DNA of 56,864 nucleotides from Spirochaetia bacterium (GCA_017446885.1 JAFSOR010000016.1:1-56864), one strand, 5' to 3'; positions 25,528-33,411 are shown, counted from the first letter of the stretch. Notes: generated from the letters alone by a model not told the origin. Translations and numbers: made by a program.

Positions 25528-26691
25528 ATGTCATATATTAATCGTATTTTAGACTTGGAAAAAGTTCTTTCCACAAAATCGCTTTTTCTGTTCGGCCCCA
25601 GACAGACAGGGAAATCGTCCTATATAAAAAATCAGCTCCTCAAAAAGGATATTTCCCTCTTCTGGACTCTGCTTGACGGTCGGCTCAGACTAAGAGTTCT
25701 TGCAGATCCTGGCCTATTGCGACAGGAAGTTGAAGTAAGGAATCTTCATGACTGTACAATTATAATTGATGAAATACAAAAATGTCCTAACCTGCTTGAT
25801 GAAATCCAGTTTCTTATAGAAGAGCGAAACATCAGGTTCCTTCTTACCGGCTCCAGCGCCCGGAAGCTGAAGGATGCGGGGACAAACCGGCTGGGCGGCC
25901 GTGCTACAGAACGTCATTTTCATCCTCTGACATTCCCAGAAATTCATGACAGCCCCAACTATAACCTTTCGTTTATTTTTGAGCATGGCCTGCTTCCGTT
26001 TATGTTTATGTCTCAGGATATAGAGGAGGATTTAGCTGCATATATCAACACTTACCTGACAGAAGAGATAGCGGCAGAAGGGGCGGCCCGGAACATTCCA
26101 GCTTTTGCCCAGTTCTTAAATATTGCAGCCTTGACCAACTCACAGCTACTTAATTATACAAATGTAGCCAGCGACAGCCAGGTTCCGCATCAGACAGTAA
26201 GGCAATGGTATCAGGTCCTGGAAGACACATTGCTTGGGTATCAGCTTGAACCATTCAGGAAAACAGTAAAACGCAAAGCAATTGCAACATCCAAGTTTTA
26301 TTTCTTTGATATTGCCGTTGCACGCGCTCTAAAAAACATTCCGACCCCAGCGGCAGACACTGCTGAATTCGGCGAGTTTTTTGAGCAGCTTGTATGCATG
26401 GAGTTAAAAGCATGGATTGATTACACACACCCCAGAAGCAAGCTGACTTTCTGGCGTTCCACAGCTGGGACTGAGGTTGATTTCTGCATTGATGAGAGAA
26501 CAGCAATCGAGGTCAAGGCATCCGGCAACATTTCAGATAAGCACATAAAAGGACTCAAGGCTCTGCGGGAAGAAGGCATTTTCAAAAAATACATTGTAGT
26601 ATGCCGGGAAGAGCATCCGCGTCTTATTGATGGCATAGAAATCCTGCCATGGAAGTACTTCTTTGAGCGGCTTTGGGCAGGAGCTATTTAA
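25528..26691 (+). CDS. AAA-type ATPase with DUF4143 domain
   Basis: 387 residues. Walker A FLFGPRQTGKSSYI lies at residues about 21-34 and the Walker B equivalent IIIDEIQKCPNLLDEIQFLI at about 83-102. LLTGSSARKLKDAGTNRLGG follows, the hallmark of the AAA_14 ATPases. The C-terminal DUF4143 region contains YFFDIAVARAL and a nuclease-like TEVDFCID...IEVKAS stretch typical of the family. These ATPases are very common in anaerobes and many are near mobile or defence genes, but their activity is not established. AGAGG precedes the ATG. It is convergent with the WYL regulator gene eight bases away. Confidence 0.88.
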   Translation: MSYINRILDLEKVLSTKSLFLFGPRQTGKSSYIKNQLLKKDISLFWTLLDGRLRLRVLADPGLLRQEVEVRNLHDCTIIIDEIQKCPNLLDEIQFLIEERNIRFLLTGSSARKLKDAGTNRLGGRATERHFHPLTFPEIHDSPNYNLSFIFEHGLLPFMFMSQDIEEDLAAYINTYLTEEIAAEGAARNIPAFAQFLNIAALTNSQLLNYTNVASDSQVPHQTVRQWYQVLEDTLLGYQLEPFRKTVKRKAIATSKFYFFDIAVARALKNIPTPAADTAEFGEFFEQLVCMELKAWIDYTHPRSKLTFWRSTAGTEVDFCIDERTAIEVKASGNISDKHIKGLKALREEGIFKKYIVVCREEHPRLIDGIEILPWKYFFERLWAGAI

Positions 26692-26699
26692 GCGGGAGA

Positions 26700-27704
26700 C
26701 TACATCTTCGTATTTTCAACCATAAGGCGGATGTGATCCTTCCACTCGTCCACCAGCCATGTAGGTTCCCGGGGAATCGCGTTGCAACCCTGGGACAGCA
26801 CCCATTCCAGGATAGTCAGATATTGGGTAGCGGCAAAGGTGATCCGGGTCCGGTCCTCTTCCTCAAAATCAGAAATCTTCTGGTCATCGGCCCACACCCT
26901 GTCCTTGATATACTGGCGGGAATCGCCGTAGAAGTCGATGACATACTTATCCTTGTCGTCAGAAACAAAGGTGCCGAACCGTCCGCCCCCGCACCTGGCC
27001 GAGAACTCATAATTGGCAGGAAGCTTGAAATGGTCTGGGGTGACCTTGAGCCCTGTCATCCGGTTCAGCACAAAAAGACGCTCTGCCTTCCGCTCCTCGG
27101 CGTAGCCGTAGAGATAGCATACCCCGTCATCCAGCAGAAGCTGATATGGACGTACCCGGCGGTGCTGCGTCTCGGTATCCCAGCGGCCCGTGTAGTCAAA
27201 CTCAATGACCAGGTTGCCCTGCAGAGCCTTTAGAATATCATCCCACACCTGCTTATCCACAGAAAAAGCAGGGGCAGGCGGAATTGCAATCCGCTTAAGA
27301 AGTGCGCTCTTTCCTGCCGCCTGAGTATCAGTGACAAAATCTATCACCCCGGAGATCTCGTCATAGAGGGGACTCCCCTGGAAGCTTGAGAGCAGGGTCT
27401 TGGCCGCAGATAGGTAGAACACATCCTGGGCCGATATATTGTTAAGGGCAAAATCCCAATCCTCAAAATAATAGTAGCCATTTTTCTGGCGGTCATACTC
27501 CAGCGGCGCCTTGAAATATGTGCGCAGGGCATCGATGGTCCGGCATATGGTGGCCTCACCCACCTTGCTGTAGCCTGTCTGCTCGCAGTAGAACTTCTGC
27601 AGCTGTTTGTTGTTGGGATACATGCCGGACTTTATAGCATTATGGACAATGATAATCCGCTCCAGCATCTTTTTGTTCAATATACGGGTTTCTTTCTTTT
27701 TCAT
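26700..27704 (-). CDS. WYL-domain transcriptional regulator, candidate controller of the island
   Basis: 334 residues. An N-terminal winged HTH (about 8-85, with ATICRTIDALRTYFKAPLEY) is followed by the WYL domain (about 150-240), whose signature reads VRPYQLLLDDGVCYLYGYAE, so the Trp of WYL is Cys here. A WCX-like C-terminal region follows. Proteins of this architecture, such as BrxR and CapW, bind inverted repeats in their own promoters and control phage-defence genes. Here the dyad at 27725-27745 lies directly upstream of its own -10 box. TATAAT is six bases before the ATG and no ribosome binding site is present, so the mRNA is probably leaderless. That it controls all seven dyads is my inference. 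Confidence 0.9.
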   Translation of the reverse strand: MKKKETRILNKKMLERIIIVHNAIKSGMYPNNKQLQKFYCEQTGYSKVGEATICRTIDALRTYFKAPLEYDRQKNGYYYFEDWDFALNNISAQDVFYLSAAKTLLSSFQGSPLYDEISGVIDFVTDTQAAGKSALLKRIAIPPAPAFSVDKQVWDDILKALQGNLVIEFDYTGRWDTETQHRRVRPYQLLLDDGVCYLYGYAEERKAERLFVLNRMTGLKVTPDHFKLPANYEFSARCGGGRFGTFVSDDKDKYVIDFYGDSRQYIKDRVWADDQKISDFEEEDRTRITFAATQYLTILEWVLSQGCNAIPREPTWLVDEWKDHIRLMVENTKM

Positions 27705-27710
27705 AGTTGC

Positions 27711-27745
27711 ATTATAGCACAGATGTCTATCATTGTGTGATAGAG
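27711..27745 (-). promoter_or_regulatory. Island dyad A and -10 box of the WYL gene
   Basis: Arms GTCTATCA (27725-27732) and TGATAGAG (27738-27745) with five bases between; 8 bases further is TATAAT on the minus strand (27716-27711), and the WYL ATG follows after six bases. No -35 consensus; the dyad occupies its place. Confidence 0.75.
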
Positions 27746-27803
27746 TAATGCATGTTTTTTAATTATGGCGAATTCGACATAATTATAACTTAAAAATATT
27801 TTT

Positions 27804-27840
27804 CTTTATCAAGGTCTGATAGTGGAATGTGTGGTATAAT
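27804..27840 (+). promoter_or_regulatory. Island dyad B (degenerate) and -10 box of the PD-(D/E)XK gene
   Basis: CTTTATCA (27804-27811), five bases, TGATAGTG (27817-27824), then 10 bases and TATAAT (27835-27840). The ATG at 27847 follows six bases after the -10 box. The right arm is a weaker match than at the other sites. Confidence 0.5.
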
Positions 27841-27846
27841 TGATGC

Positions 27847-28866
27847 ATGAATTTGAACTATAATTTGTTTTTACAACTATTTAAATATACGTCTTCAAAA
27901 AATATTTCCCCGCTAGAAAACTTTTTAACAGAATTATTTACTTATATTCTTAACATGTTGATTGCTCAAAAAAATAAATTTGTCTTAGACCTCTTTAAGA
28001 TGTTTGATATTCCTTTCGAGGAATCTGACTTTAATACTACAACTGTTGAAACTCAATGTGAGTATTGGGTAGAAGAATATAAACATTGGGCACGCCCAGA
28101 TATACAAATAACCATTAAAAACATTAACGTGGATAATATATATTTTATTGAATGCAAGGTCGATTCGGATTTAAACCAATATAAAAAATTTGATCAAATT
28201 CAACTTTACGAAAAGATACCTAATACAAAACCAGAAATAAGAACCTTAACAAAATATGATTTTTCTACCACTTCTTCAATTTTTAAGGAAAAACATAAAG
28301 TTTTTTGGTATCAATTATTCGAATTGTTCAAACAGTATAATTTTCAAAACGATATTCTTATAAGGAACTTTTTAACCTTTTTGGAGGAAAACAACATGGG
28401 TGAAAAAAAACTTCTGGTCATGAAGCCTGGTGGATTGGACAACTATTATTCTCTTTATAGCTTTCTTTATGAGAATATATCGGATTTTGCCAAAAGGTGT
28501 AATTACAGTACTGTTAAATTTAAAGATGAAGAAGATTCCTTTGGGTTTGACATATATTATAAAAACCCCATTGTATGGATTGGGTGCTATAGAGCACAAC
28601 CGGATTATATTGTGGTTCAAAGCTATATTGATTCGGAAGAACTAAGAAATGCTTTACCGAAGACAATTAAATCTGAAAAATATATCATAGATCCCATTCA
28701 TAACGTCCCTATTTTTGCCAAAAAAGCAATTATTGATTTTTTAAATGTTCCAACTGTTAAGGAACAAATAACAATATTCAAAGATTGGGTTAATAACAGT
28801 TCTATTAACAAAATTCTTGATATCTCAAGAGATTTAGCAAAAAAACAAATAAAACACAAAATATAA
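27847..28866 (+). CDS. PD-(D/E)XK nuclease-fold protein
   Basis: 339 residues, AT-rich gene. The stretch ARPDIQITI (about 89-97), then YFIECKVDSDLNQYKKFDQI (about 105-124), gives the D...ExK arrangement of PD-(D/E)XK nucleases, here as D, IEC and K. The N-terminus (SPLENFLTELFTYIL) is similar to restriction-type or defence-associated members that begin with an ENxxTE helix. The C-terminal half has no recognised domain. It would cut or bind DNA in the cytoplasm. It is divergent from the WYL gene and has its own TATAAT six bases before the ATG, with no ribosome binding site. A defence function is inferred from fold and neighbourhood. Confidence 0.75.
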   Translation: MNLNYNLFLQLFKYTSSKNISPLENFLTELFTYILNMLIAQKNKFVLDLFKMFDIPFEESDFNTTTVETQCEYWVEEYKHWARPDIQITIKNINVDNIYFIECKVDSDLNQYKKFDQIQLYEKIPNTKPEIRTLTKYDFSTTSSIFKEKHKVFWYQLFELFKQYNFQNDILIRNFLTFLEENNMGEKKLLVMKPGGLDNYYSLYSFLYENISDFAKRCNYSTVKFKDEEDSFGFDIYYKNPIVWIGCYRAQPDYIVVQSYIDSEELRNALPKTIKSEKYIIDPIHNVPIFAKKAIIDFLNVPTVKEQITIFKDWVNNSSINKILDISRDLAKKQIKHKI

Positions 28867-28876
28867 TAATTCCCGG

Positions 28877-28912
28877 CTCTATCACGCTATGATAGACAGT
28901 CTCCGTTATAGT
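28877..28912 (+). promoter_or_regulatory. Island dyad C and -10 box before the 104-residue gene
   Basis: CTCTATCA (28877-28884), CGCTA, TGATAGAC (28890-28897), nine bases, then TATAGT (28907-28912). It lies just past the stop codon of the PD-(D/E)XK gene. Confidence 0.7.
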
Positions 28913-28940
28913 CAACTCAAAAGCATAACGGAGGTTTTTT
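28901..28940 (+). terminator. Terminator-like hairpin that masks the downstream ribosome binding site
   Basis: CTCCGTTAT (28901-28909) pairs with ATAACGGAG (28925-28933) over nine bases with a 15-base loop, followed by GTTTTTT directly before the ATG at 28941. The right arm contains GGAG, the ribosome binding site of the 104-residue gene; the left arm overlaps the -10 box of dyad C. Confidence 0.65.
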
Positions 28941-29255
28941 ATGAACATACAAGAAGACTTTGGCCGGCTGGATGAAGCAGATATCAGACTGGTAATAAAT
29001 GATACTGATGAAATAGAAAAATGGACAGGACAAGGTGATGAACTGCCTCCTGCCGAAATTTTTTCCCAAGCAAAAAAAGTGCTCTTAAAAATCACAACAG
29101 ATCCTTATTTCACATCTGAAGACCTCAACTCAACACTCGATGCCATACGTTGCAAACTGCCAGAAGATGCATTGTTTCTCTACACCATTGTTATCGATAA
29201 AACAGAGAATGCGTCACCGCTAAAAAGGATGGAAATATATGTCAATAAAAATTAA
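28941..29255 (+). CDS. Hypothetical protein, 104 residues
   Basis: An acidic soluble protein with no signal peptide, membrane helix or motif I recognise. It begins MNIQEDFGRLDEADIRLVIN and contains a Pro-rich turn GDELPPAEIFSQA. GGAGG lies 7 bases upstream of the ATG, inside a hairpin stem. It is controlled by dyad C and overlaps, in another frame, the beginning of the small remnant at 29239-29372. Function unknown. Confidence 0.65.
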   Translation: MNIQEDFGRLDEADIRLVINDTDEIEKWTGQGDELPPAEIFSQAKKVLLKITTDPYFTSEDLNSTLDAIRCKLPEDALFLYTIVIDKTENASPLKRMEIYVNKN

Positions 29256-29372
29256 TTCTATCGAGCTTCAGAAAATTCTGGCGTTATGATGGTTATCGAG
29301 CAAATTAATAGCCTGTTTGAAGAATTTTCTTATCCTGTAAATATAAAAAGCTATGAAAACAATATTGGCTGA
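29239..29372 (+). pseudogene. Possible small-gene remnant
   Basis: Two short frames follow each other. ATG 29239 overlaps the end of the previous gene and gives MSIKINSIELQKILAL before a TGA at 29287-29289. ATG 29286 in the next frame gives 28 residues (MMVIEQINSLFEEFSYPVNI and so on) to 29372. Codon content looks protein-like in both, so this may be one gene broken by a frameshift and truncation. No family recognised; low confidence. Confidence 0.3.
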
Positions 29373-29399
29373 AAAAAAGTGTTCCTGAAAATTTTGTGA

Positions 29400-29411
29400 T
29401 ATAATAAAAAT
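29400..29411 (+). promoter_or_regulatory. -10 box of a predicted leaderless gene
   Basis: TATAAT at 29400-29405 is followed by six bases (AAAAAT) and the ATG of the UDG-like gene. There is no ribosome binding site and no island dyad here. Confidence 0.5.
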
Positions 29412-30131
29412 ATGAGTGAAAAACTATTAGACAATTGGAAAAAAGTTATACAGAAGAACAATCCGGAGCTAGCCCAGCTCTTTACCCATGACGGGGCCTT
29501 CCCGGGCTATTCTAGCACCTCACCCAAGGTGCTTTTCATCGGGCGGGAATCGCGGTATGCACCTACTGAAAACAGAGTTGCCGATGACCTTGCCTGGTTC
29601 AGAAGCCTTACCTCCACCGACAGCCTGGGCAATTACTGGAATAGAATTATTACCCTTGCTTACCTTATCCAGACTGGGCAGAAGTATTCTCCAAATCAGA
29701 CACCAAACCCAGGAACTATCCTGGATCAGATGCGGGCAACAGACAACTATGGGTTCGCCATTATGAACATATCAAAGTACCTGAACCCGGAAGAGGAGAA
29801 AAGCGGCACCTCAAACTTCAATCTGATCAACCAATTTCTGGAGGATTCAGAACTGGACAAGAGGAACTTTATACAGGAGGAGATTGCGCTGCTGGAACCT
29901 GATATCATAATCACCGCAAACCTCTGGGGCTGCAAGATTAAAAAGAAGTATCTTGATATGGTTTTTCCACCCCAGGACCTTGCCGCACCTATATTCGACA
30001 AAGCTAAAAACGCCTGCCTCCAGAACTTCCGGCTTAACGGCAGAGCCATAAAGCGCATAGACACATACCATTTTTCAGCTGTCGGCAATGACCAAAAGCT
30101 GTTTTACGACCCTGTGATGGAATTGGTTTAA
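29412..30131 (+). CDS. Uracil-DNA-glycosylase-fold-like protein
   Basis: 239 residues. PKVLFIGRESRY near residue 38 has the position and feel of the first UDG motif, LLEPDIIITANLWG (about 160-173) matches the strand that precedes the third, and TYHFSAVG near 220 stands where the last motif usually lies. The classic catalytic residues are not all evident, so it may be a diverged member that binds nucleic acid or has lost activity. It is GC-richer than the PD-(D/E)XK gene upstream. No signal peptide. Assignment to the UDG fold is tentative. Confidence 0.5.
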   Translation: MSEKLLDNWKKVIQKNNPELAQLFTHDGAFPGYSSTSPKVLFIGRESRYAPTENRVADDLAWFRSLTSTDSLGNYWNRIITLAYLIQTGQKYSPNQTPNPGTILDQMRATDNYGFAIMNISKYLNPEEEKSGTSNFNLINQFLEDSELDKRNFIQEEIALLEPDIIITANLWGCKIKKKYLDMVFPPQDLAAPIFDKAKNACLQNFRLNGRAIKRIDTYHFSAVGNDQKLFYDPVMELV

Positions 30132-30141
30132 TTTTTATTTA

Positions 30142-30177
30142 CTCTATCGGAAAATGATAGAGTACCAGGCATATTTT
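30142..30177 (+). promoter_or_regulatory. Island dyad D, pointing into the Xre gene antisense
   Basis: CTCTATCG (30142-30149), GAAAA, TGATAGAG (30155-30162), nine bases, then TATTTT (30172-30177). It lies between two convergent genes. A transcript from here would run antisense through the Xre gene toward the exported Cys-repeat gene at 30515. Confidence 0.55.
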
Positions 30178-30187
30178 GTAAAATAAA

Positions 30188-30394
30188 CTATAGCGACTCT
30201 GCATGATGAAGGATGTCGGAAGGCTTTACATCAAGGGCGTAGGCAAGTTTTTCCAAGGTTTTAACCGTAGGATTGGCCAAGTTGTTCTCCAGCCTATACA
30301 TAAAATGGCGGGAAAGACCAGCCTCATAAGCAAGCCGTTCTTGGCTTAAATGCTTTTCTTTGCGTAATGCAACAAGAGCTTCTCCTACATTCAT
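30188..30394 (-). CDS. Xre-family HTH regulator
   Basis: 68 residues from the ATG at 30394; the frame stays open further upstream, but that part is Phe/Ile/Tyr-rich noise. The whole protein is one HTH_3 domain: VGEALVALRKEKHLSQERLA, YEAGLSRHFMYRLENN, then a helix TVKTLEKLAYALDVKPSDIL. TATAAT lies seven bases before the ATG and there is no ribosome binding site, so the mRNA may be leaderless. It could be the repressor of the neighbouring genes or an antitoxin-like regulator; no toxin partner is evident. Confidence 0.85.
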   Translation of the reverse strand: MNVGEALVALRKEKHLSQERLAYEAGLSRHFMYRLENNLANPTVKTLEKLAYALDVKPSDILHHAESL

Positions 30395-30514
30395 GGGATG
30401 TATTATAAAATGAGTGAAAATATAAGTACACACTTTATAATTTCCCATATTATAAATACACCAATTATAGTTTACAAATATATATAAATAGTTTATACTT
30501 ATAAAGAAGGGTAA

Positions 30515-30844
30515 ATGCAAAGAGCTTCAATTATATTCTTGACTGTCTTGTTTTCGGTTCTTTCTTTATCTGTATATGCAAAGGAGACAGTTGTGGCCAC
30601 TTTTTATTGTGAATATTGCGGAATGCCTTTTCCCAGCGTCAGAGCCCTGACCGCATGCAGATGCGCCCGCCACCCATTAGGCCCCAATAAAGGTTATCAC
30701 AAAGTTTATGAAGGAGCAGAGAAATCCCAGTACACCTGTAAATACTGCGGATTCAAGTTCAGCAGTATCCGGGCCATGACTGCTTGCCGGTGTGCAAGAC
30801 ATCCAAATGGAGCAAACAAGGGGTATCACGCCCCAATGTTATAA
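30515..30844 (+). CDS. Exported protein with two Cys-rich CxYCG/CRCARHP repeats
   Basis: 109 residues. A signal peptide (about 1-21, ending VYA) is followed by two near-identical units of about 35 residues. Each has a CxYCG pair, an FxSxRAxTACRCARHPxG core and NKGYH. The Cys/His pattern suggests two small zinc-binding or disulfide-bonded modules. I know similar repeat modules from hypothetical proteins of Treponema, Fibrobacter and Epsilonproteobacteria, without a function. AAGGG precedes the ATG. It begins a run of plus-strand genes that continues to the Sel1 protease. Confidence 0.75.
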   Translation: MQRASIIFLTVLFSVLSLSVYAKETVVATFYCEYCGMPFPSVRALTACRCARHPLGPNKGYHKVYEGAEKSQYTCKYCGFKFSSIRAMTACRCARHPNGANKGYHAPML

Positions 30845-30859
30845 GAAGAGGAGAAAAAC

Positions 30860-31237
30860 ATGTCAGAAGAAATGGATTTTGATGATTATTATGAACAGGA
30901 AGGTCAGAAGATGGCTGAAAAGTTTGGCAAAAATGCCTCTGAGGATGATGTCGAAAATGTTCGCGAGAACATGGGCAAAATGAAGCGAGGACCATTAGCA
31001 AAAATATGGGATAAGGTAACCACCCTTTGGTCTGCCTTCAATTCCCCAGAAACCCCTCAGAAAACAAAAGCTTTGATTATTGGTGGATTAATTTATATGG
31101 TTTGTCCCATCGACCTGATTCCAGATGCAATCCCGGCCTTTGGACTGATAGATGATGCCGGAGTATTAGGGCTAATCTATAACCAGTATATGCAACTTGT
31201 TCGTATGTCAAAGGGAGATACTACAAACCAAGACTAA
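30860..31237 (+). CDS. DUF1232 (YkvA-type) membrane protein
   Basis: 125 residues. The C-terminal half holds the DUF1232 signature LIYMVCPIDLIPDAIPAFGL followed by IDDAGVLGL, which forms a membrane-associated helical hairpin. The N-terminal 55 residues are acidic and charged. The biochemical role of the family is unclear. AGAGGAG lies upstream of the ATG. It lies between the exported repeat protein and an LRAT-domain protein that also ends in a hydrophobic segment. Confidence 0.85.
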   Translation: MSEEMDFDDYYEQEGQKMAEKFGKNASEDDVENVRENMGKMKRGPLAKIWDKVTTLWSAFNSPETPQKTKALIIGGLIYMVCPIDLIPDAIPAFGLIDDAGVLGLIYNQYMQLVRMSKGDTTNQD

Positions 31238-31279
31238 CAATCAGTTGCCAAATAATAGATGAAAAAGAAGGGGTAAAGA

Positions 31280-31792
31280 ATGAATAAAAAGACTATCGAT
31301 CAAATACCACAACCCGGTGATGTCATTTATGTCCATAGAAAATGGAAAGGTATTCCTGCTTATAAGCATTATGGAGTTTTCATTGGATACGACGGAACCT
31401 TAAAGGATCAGGTTATTCATTTCAGAGGGAAGGAAAAGGACATAGCTTTTTCTGAAGCTGATATTATTCAAACTTCATTGGAGGATTTTCTCAAAGATGG
31501 GGAACTTAAAATTCAGAAGCGAGATTTAAAAGGTTGGGAACCGTTTCCTACAGAAGAAATCATCAGGAAGGCAAAGCTTCACTGCGGAGAGAAGAGAGGA
31601 ACTTATGATTTACTATATAACAACTGTGAACATTTCGCAAATGAATGTCGATTTGGAAGACATTATTCTTTACAACAAAAACTAGCTGAGGGGGCAAAGA
31701 ATACATTTGTTTTTATTGCTGGTGTAGTAGTTACAATTGGTGGAAAGGCCTTAGTAGAGAAATTTACAGGAGAAAAAACAGACCGCACTTAA
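31280..31792 (+). CDS. LRAT/NlpC-P60-like cysteine hydrolase or acyltransferase with a C-terminal membrane segment
   Basis: 170 residues. The family signature is intact: PGDVIYVHRKW, YKHYGVFIGYDG with His30, a second His at 47 (VIHFRG), and the catalytic Cys116 in YNNCEHFANECRFG. LRAT-type enzymes transfer or hydrolyse acyl groups of lipids; bacterial members are largely uncharacterised. A hydrophobic stretch at about 143-160 could anchor it to the membrane. AAGGGG precedes the ATG. The gene is AT-rich, like its neighbours, and sits in a tight plus-strand run. Substrate unknown. Confidence 0.82.
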   Translation: MNKKTIDQIPQPGDVIYVHRKWKGIPAYKHYGVFIGYDGTLKDQVIHFRGKEKDIAFSEADIIQTSLEDFLKDGELKIQKRDLKGWEPFPTEEIIRKAKLHCGEKRGTYDLLYNNCEHFANECRFGRHYSLQQKLAEGAKNTFVFIAGVVVTIGGKALVEKFTGEKTDRT

Positions 31793-31824
31793 TTTAAGTT
31801 ACTAAGTATTTCAAAGGAGCAAAC

Positions 31825-33411
31825 ATGGAAAGAGGTAAATTCAATTTAAGCGACGATAATTTTGATCTTGAAAAATGCATAATTGAAGCAGGAAAGGGAA
31901 ATCGCGAGGCACAAGAGAGTTTAGCATTTTGTTATATTTATGGAGGCCATGGTATTAAAGCAGATGAGGCCAAAGGCTTTCAATTAGCTTTGGAATCTGC
32001 CCGCCAGGGATTACCAGAAGGTTTATATTTGTTGGGCGAGTGCTATGAATGTGGATATGGGATAGAATCTGACTTAAAGAAAGCTTTTGATTATTATGAA
32101 AAGGCAGCCCAAAAAGACTATATATTTGCTATATACGATTTAGGTAAATTTTATCTAAAAGGTATTGTGGTAGAACAAGATTTGAAAATGGGGGAAAAAT
32201 TACTCAAGAAAGCCGCAGACAAGGATTGCGAACCAGCAATTAACCTTTTGGCAAATTATTATTGCAGTATTGATGAAAACGAAAAAACACTTAAGCTTCT
32301 CAAAAGAGGAAAAGAACTTGGAAATCCCGAATCTCAAACTCTGTTGGGCATTTGTTATTTAAAGGGAATCGGGGTTGCCCCAGATGTAAAAAAAGCAATT
32401 GGACTAATTCAGGAAGCTGCAGAAAAATATAAATATGGTGATGCTTTATATTATTTAAGCGAATTATATGCTAAGGGAATTGGAGTAGAAGAGGATTCTG
32501 CGAAAGCCAAATACTATTATCAACAAGCCCTTGAAACTGGATATAAGCCTGAGAAAAAAGCATTAGAAGAATATTACAACGAAAATTTTGAAGGTGAAAT
32601 TACAATTCCACAAGAAGGTTCAATTAATTATATTAAGGGTAAAGAAAAAATACAAACCTGCGTCGTTTATATTGAAAGTGATACAGGCTCTGGTTCGGGC
32701 TTTATTATCTCACCCGATGGCTATGTTGCAACTTGTGCCCATGTAGTTGATGGCTCCAAGGAATTACACATAAAAGTTACTGGAGAAAACAATGAAAGAA
32801 AGATTTTTAAGGGAACAATCATCAAGTTAAAAAAAGAAACTGATACCGCCATAATAAAAATTGAAAATGCACCAAAATTACCTTTTGTAGAGTTGGATGA
32901 CAGAGAAAAAACAGAAATGGAAGAAGATGTTGTTCTTTATGGTTACCCGTTAGGAAACCGTTTAAATGACGATGTAAAAGAGTTAAATATTTCTATTGCC
33001 AAAGGCTACATTTCATCTCATCAAGTCTATGAGGGCTTGAATATCACTTTGCTTGATATTTCTGCTAAGTGTGGAAACTCGGGAAGCCCTGTAATCAGCT
33101 GTAAAAATGGAAAAGTTACAGGAATATTCAGTGGGTCTATAAATATTCCAAACGATTTTTTAGTTGAAGAAGTTAATTATATGCATCCAATATGCTACTT
33201 GAAAGAGTTGCTTGAAGAAAAGTCTGAACCGGAACCAGAAAAAACAGTTGCTAATTCCTCTGAGGAATTAGCTCCACAAGAAACAGAAGAGATTTCAGAA
33301 GAACCAGAAAAAAAAGGTTCGAAAAAGTTCTGGAAATGGATGAAAATCGGAGCAATTGCAGCAGGCGGAGCATTACTTGGAGCTGCCGCAGTTTCTAAAA
33401 AGAATAAATAA
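31825..33411 (+). CDS. Sel1-repeat protein with trypsin-like serine protease domain and C-terminal membrane helix
   Basis: 528 residues. Sel1/TPR-like repeats fill about residues 15-250 (ARQGLPEGLYLLGECYECGY, AADKDCEPAINLLANYY). A trypsin/HtrA-type domain (about 268-455) has the full catalytic triad: His in VATCAHVVDG, Asp in KETDTAIIKI and Ser in CGNSGSPVIS. An acidic linker and a helix at about 505-522 (IGAIAAGGALLGAAAV) end the protein. There is no signal peptide, so the protease may face the cytoplasm. AAAGGAG precedes the ATG. Repeat plus protease architecture suggests a sensor that cleaves a partner, as in caspase- or trypsin-like defence effectors; this is inference. Confidence 0.85.
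   Translation: MERGKFNLSDDNFDLEKCIIEAGKGNREAQESLAFCYIYGGHGIKADEAKGFQLALESARQGLPEGLYLLGECYECGYGIESDLKKAFDYYEKAAQKDYIFAIYDLGKFYLKGIVVEQDLKMGEKLLKKAADKDCEPAINLLANYYCSIDENEKTLKLLKRGKELGNPESQTLLGICYLKGIGVAPDVKKAIGLIQEAAEKYKYGDALYYLSELYAKGIGVEEDSAKAKYYYQQALETGYKPEKKALEEYYNENFEGEITIPQEGSINYIKGKEKIQTCVVYIESDTGSGSGFIISPDGYVATCAHVVDGSKELHIKVTGENNERKIFKGTIIKLKKETDTAIIKIENAPKLPFVELDDREKTEMEEDVVLYGYPLGNRLNDDVKELNISIAKGYISSHQVYEGLNITLLDISAKCGNSGSPVISCKNGKVTGIFSGSINIPNDFLVEEVNYMHPICYLKELLEEKSEPEPEKTVANSSEELAPQETEEISEEPEKKGSKKFWKWMKIGAIAAGGALLGAAAVSKKNK

Noticed and set aside
30395..30520. Longer N-terminus of the Xre protein (start at 30520)
   Set aside because: The added 42 residues are Phe/Tyr/Ile-rich low-quality sequence overlapping the promoter region; the HTH domain is complete from 30394.
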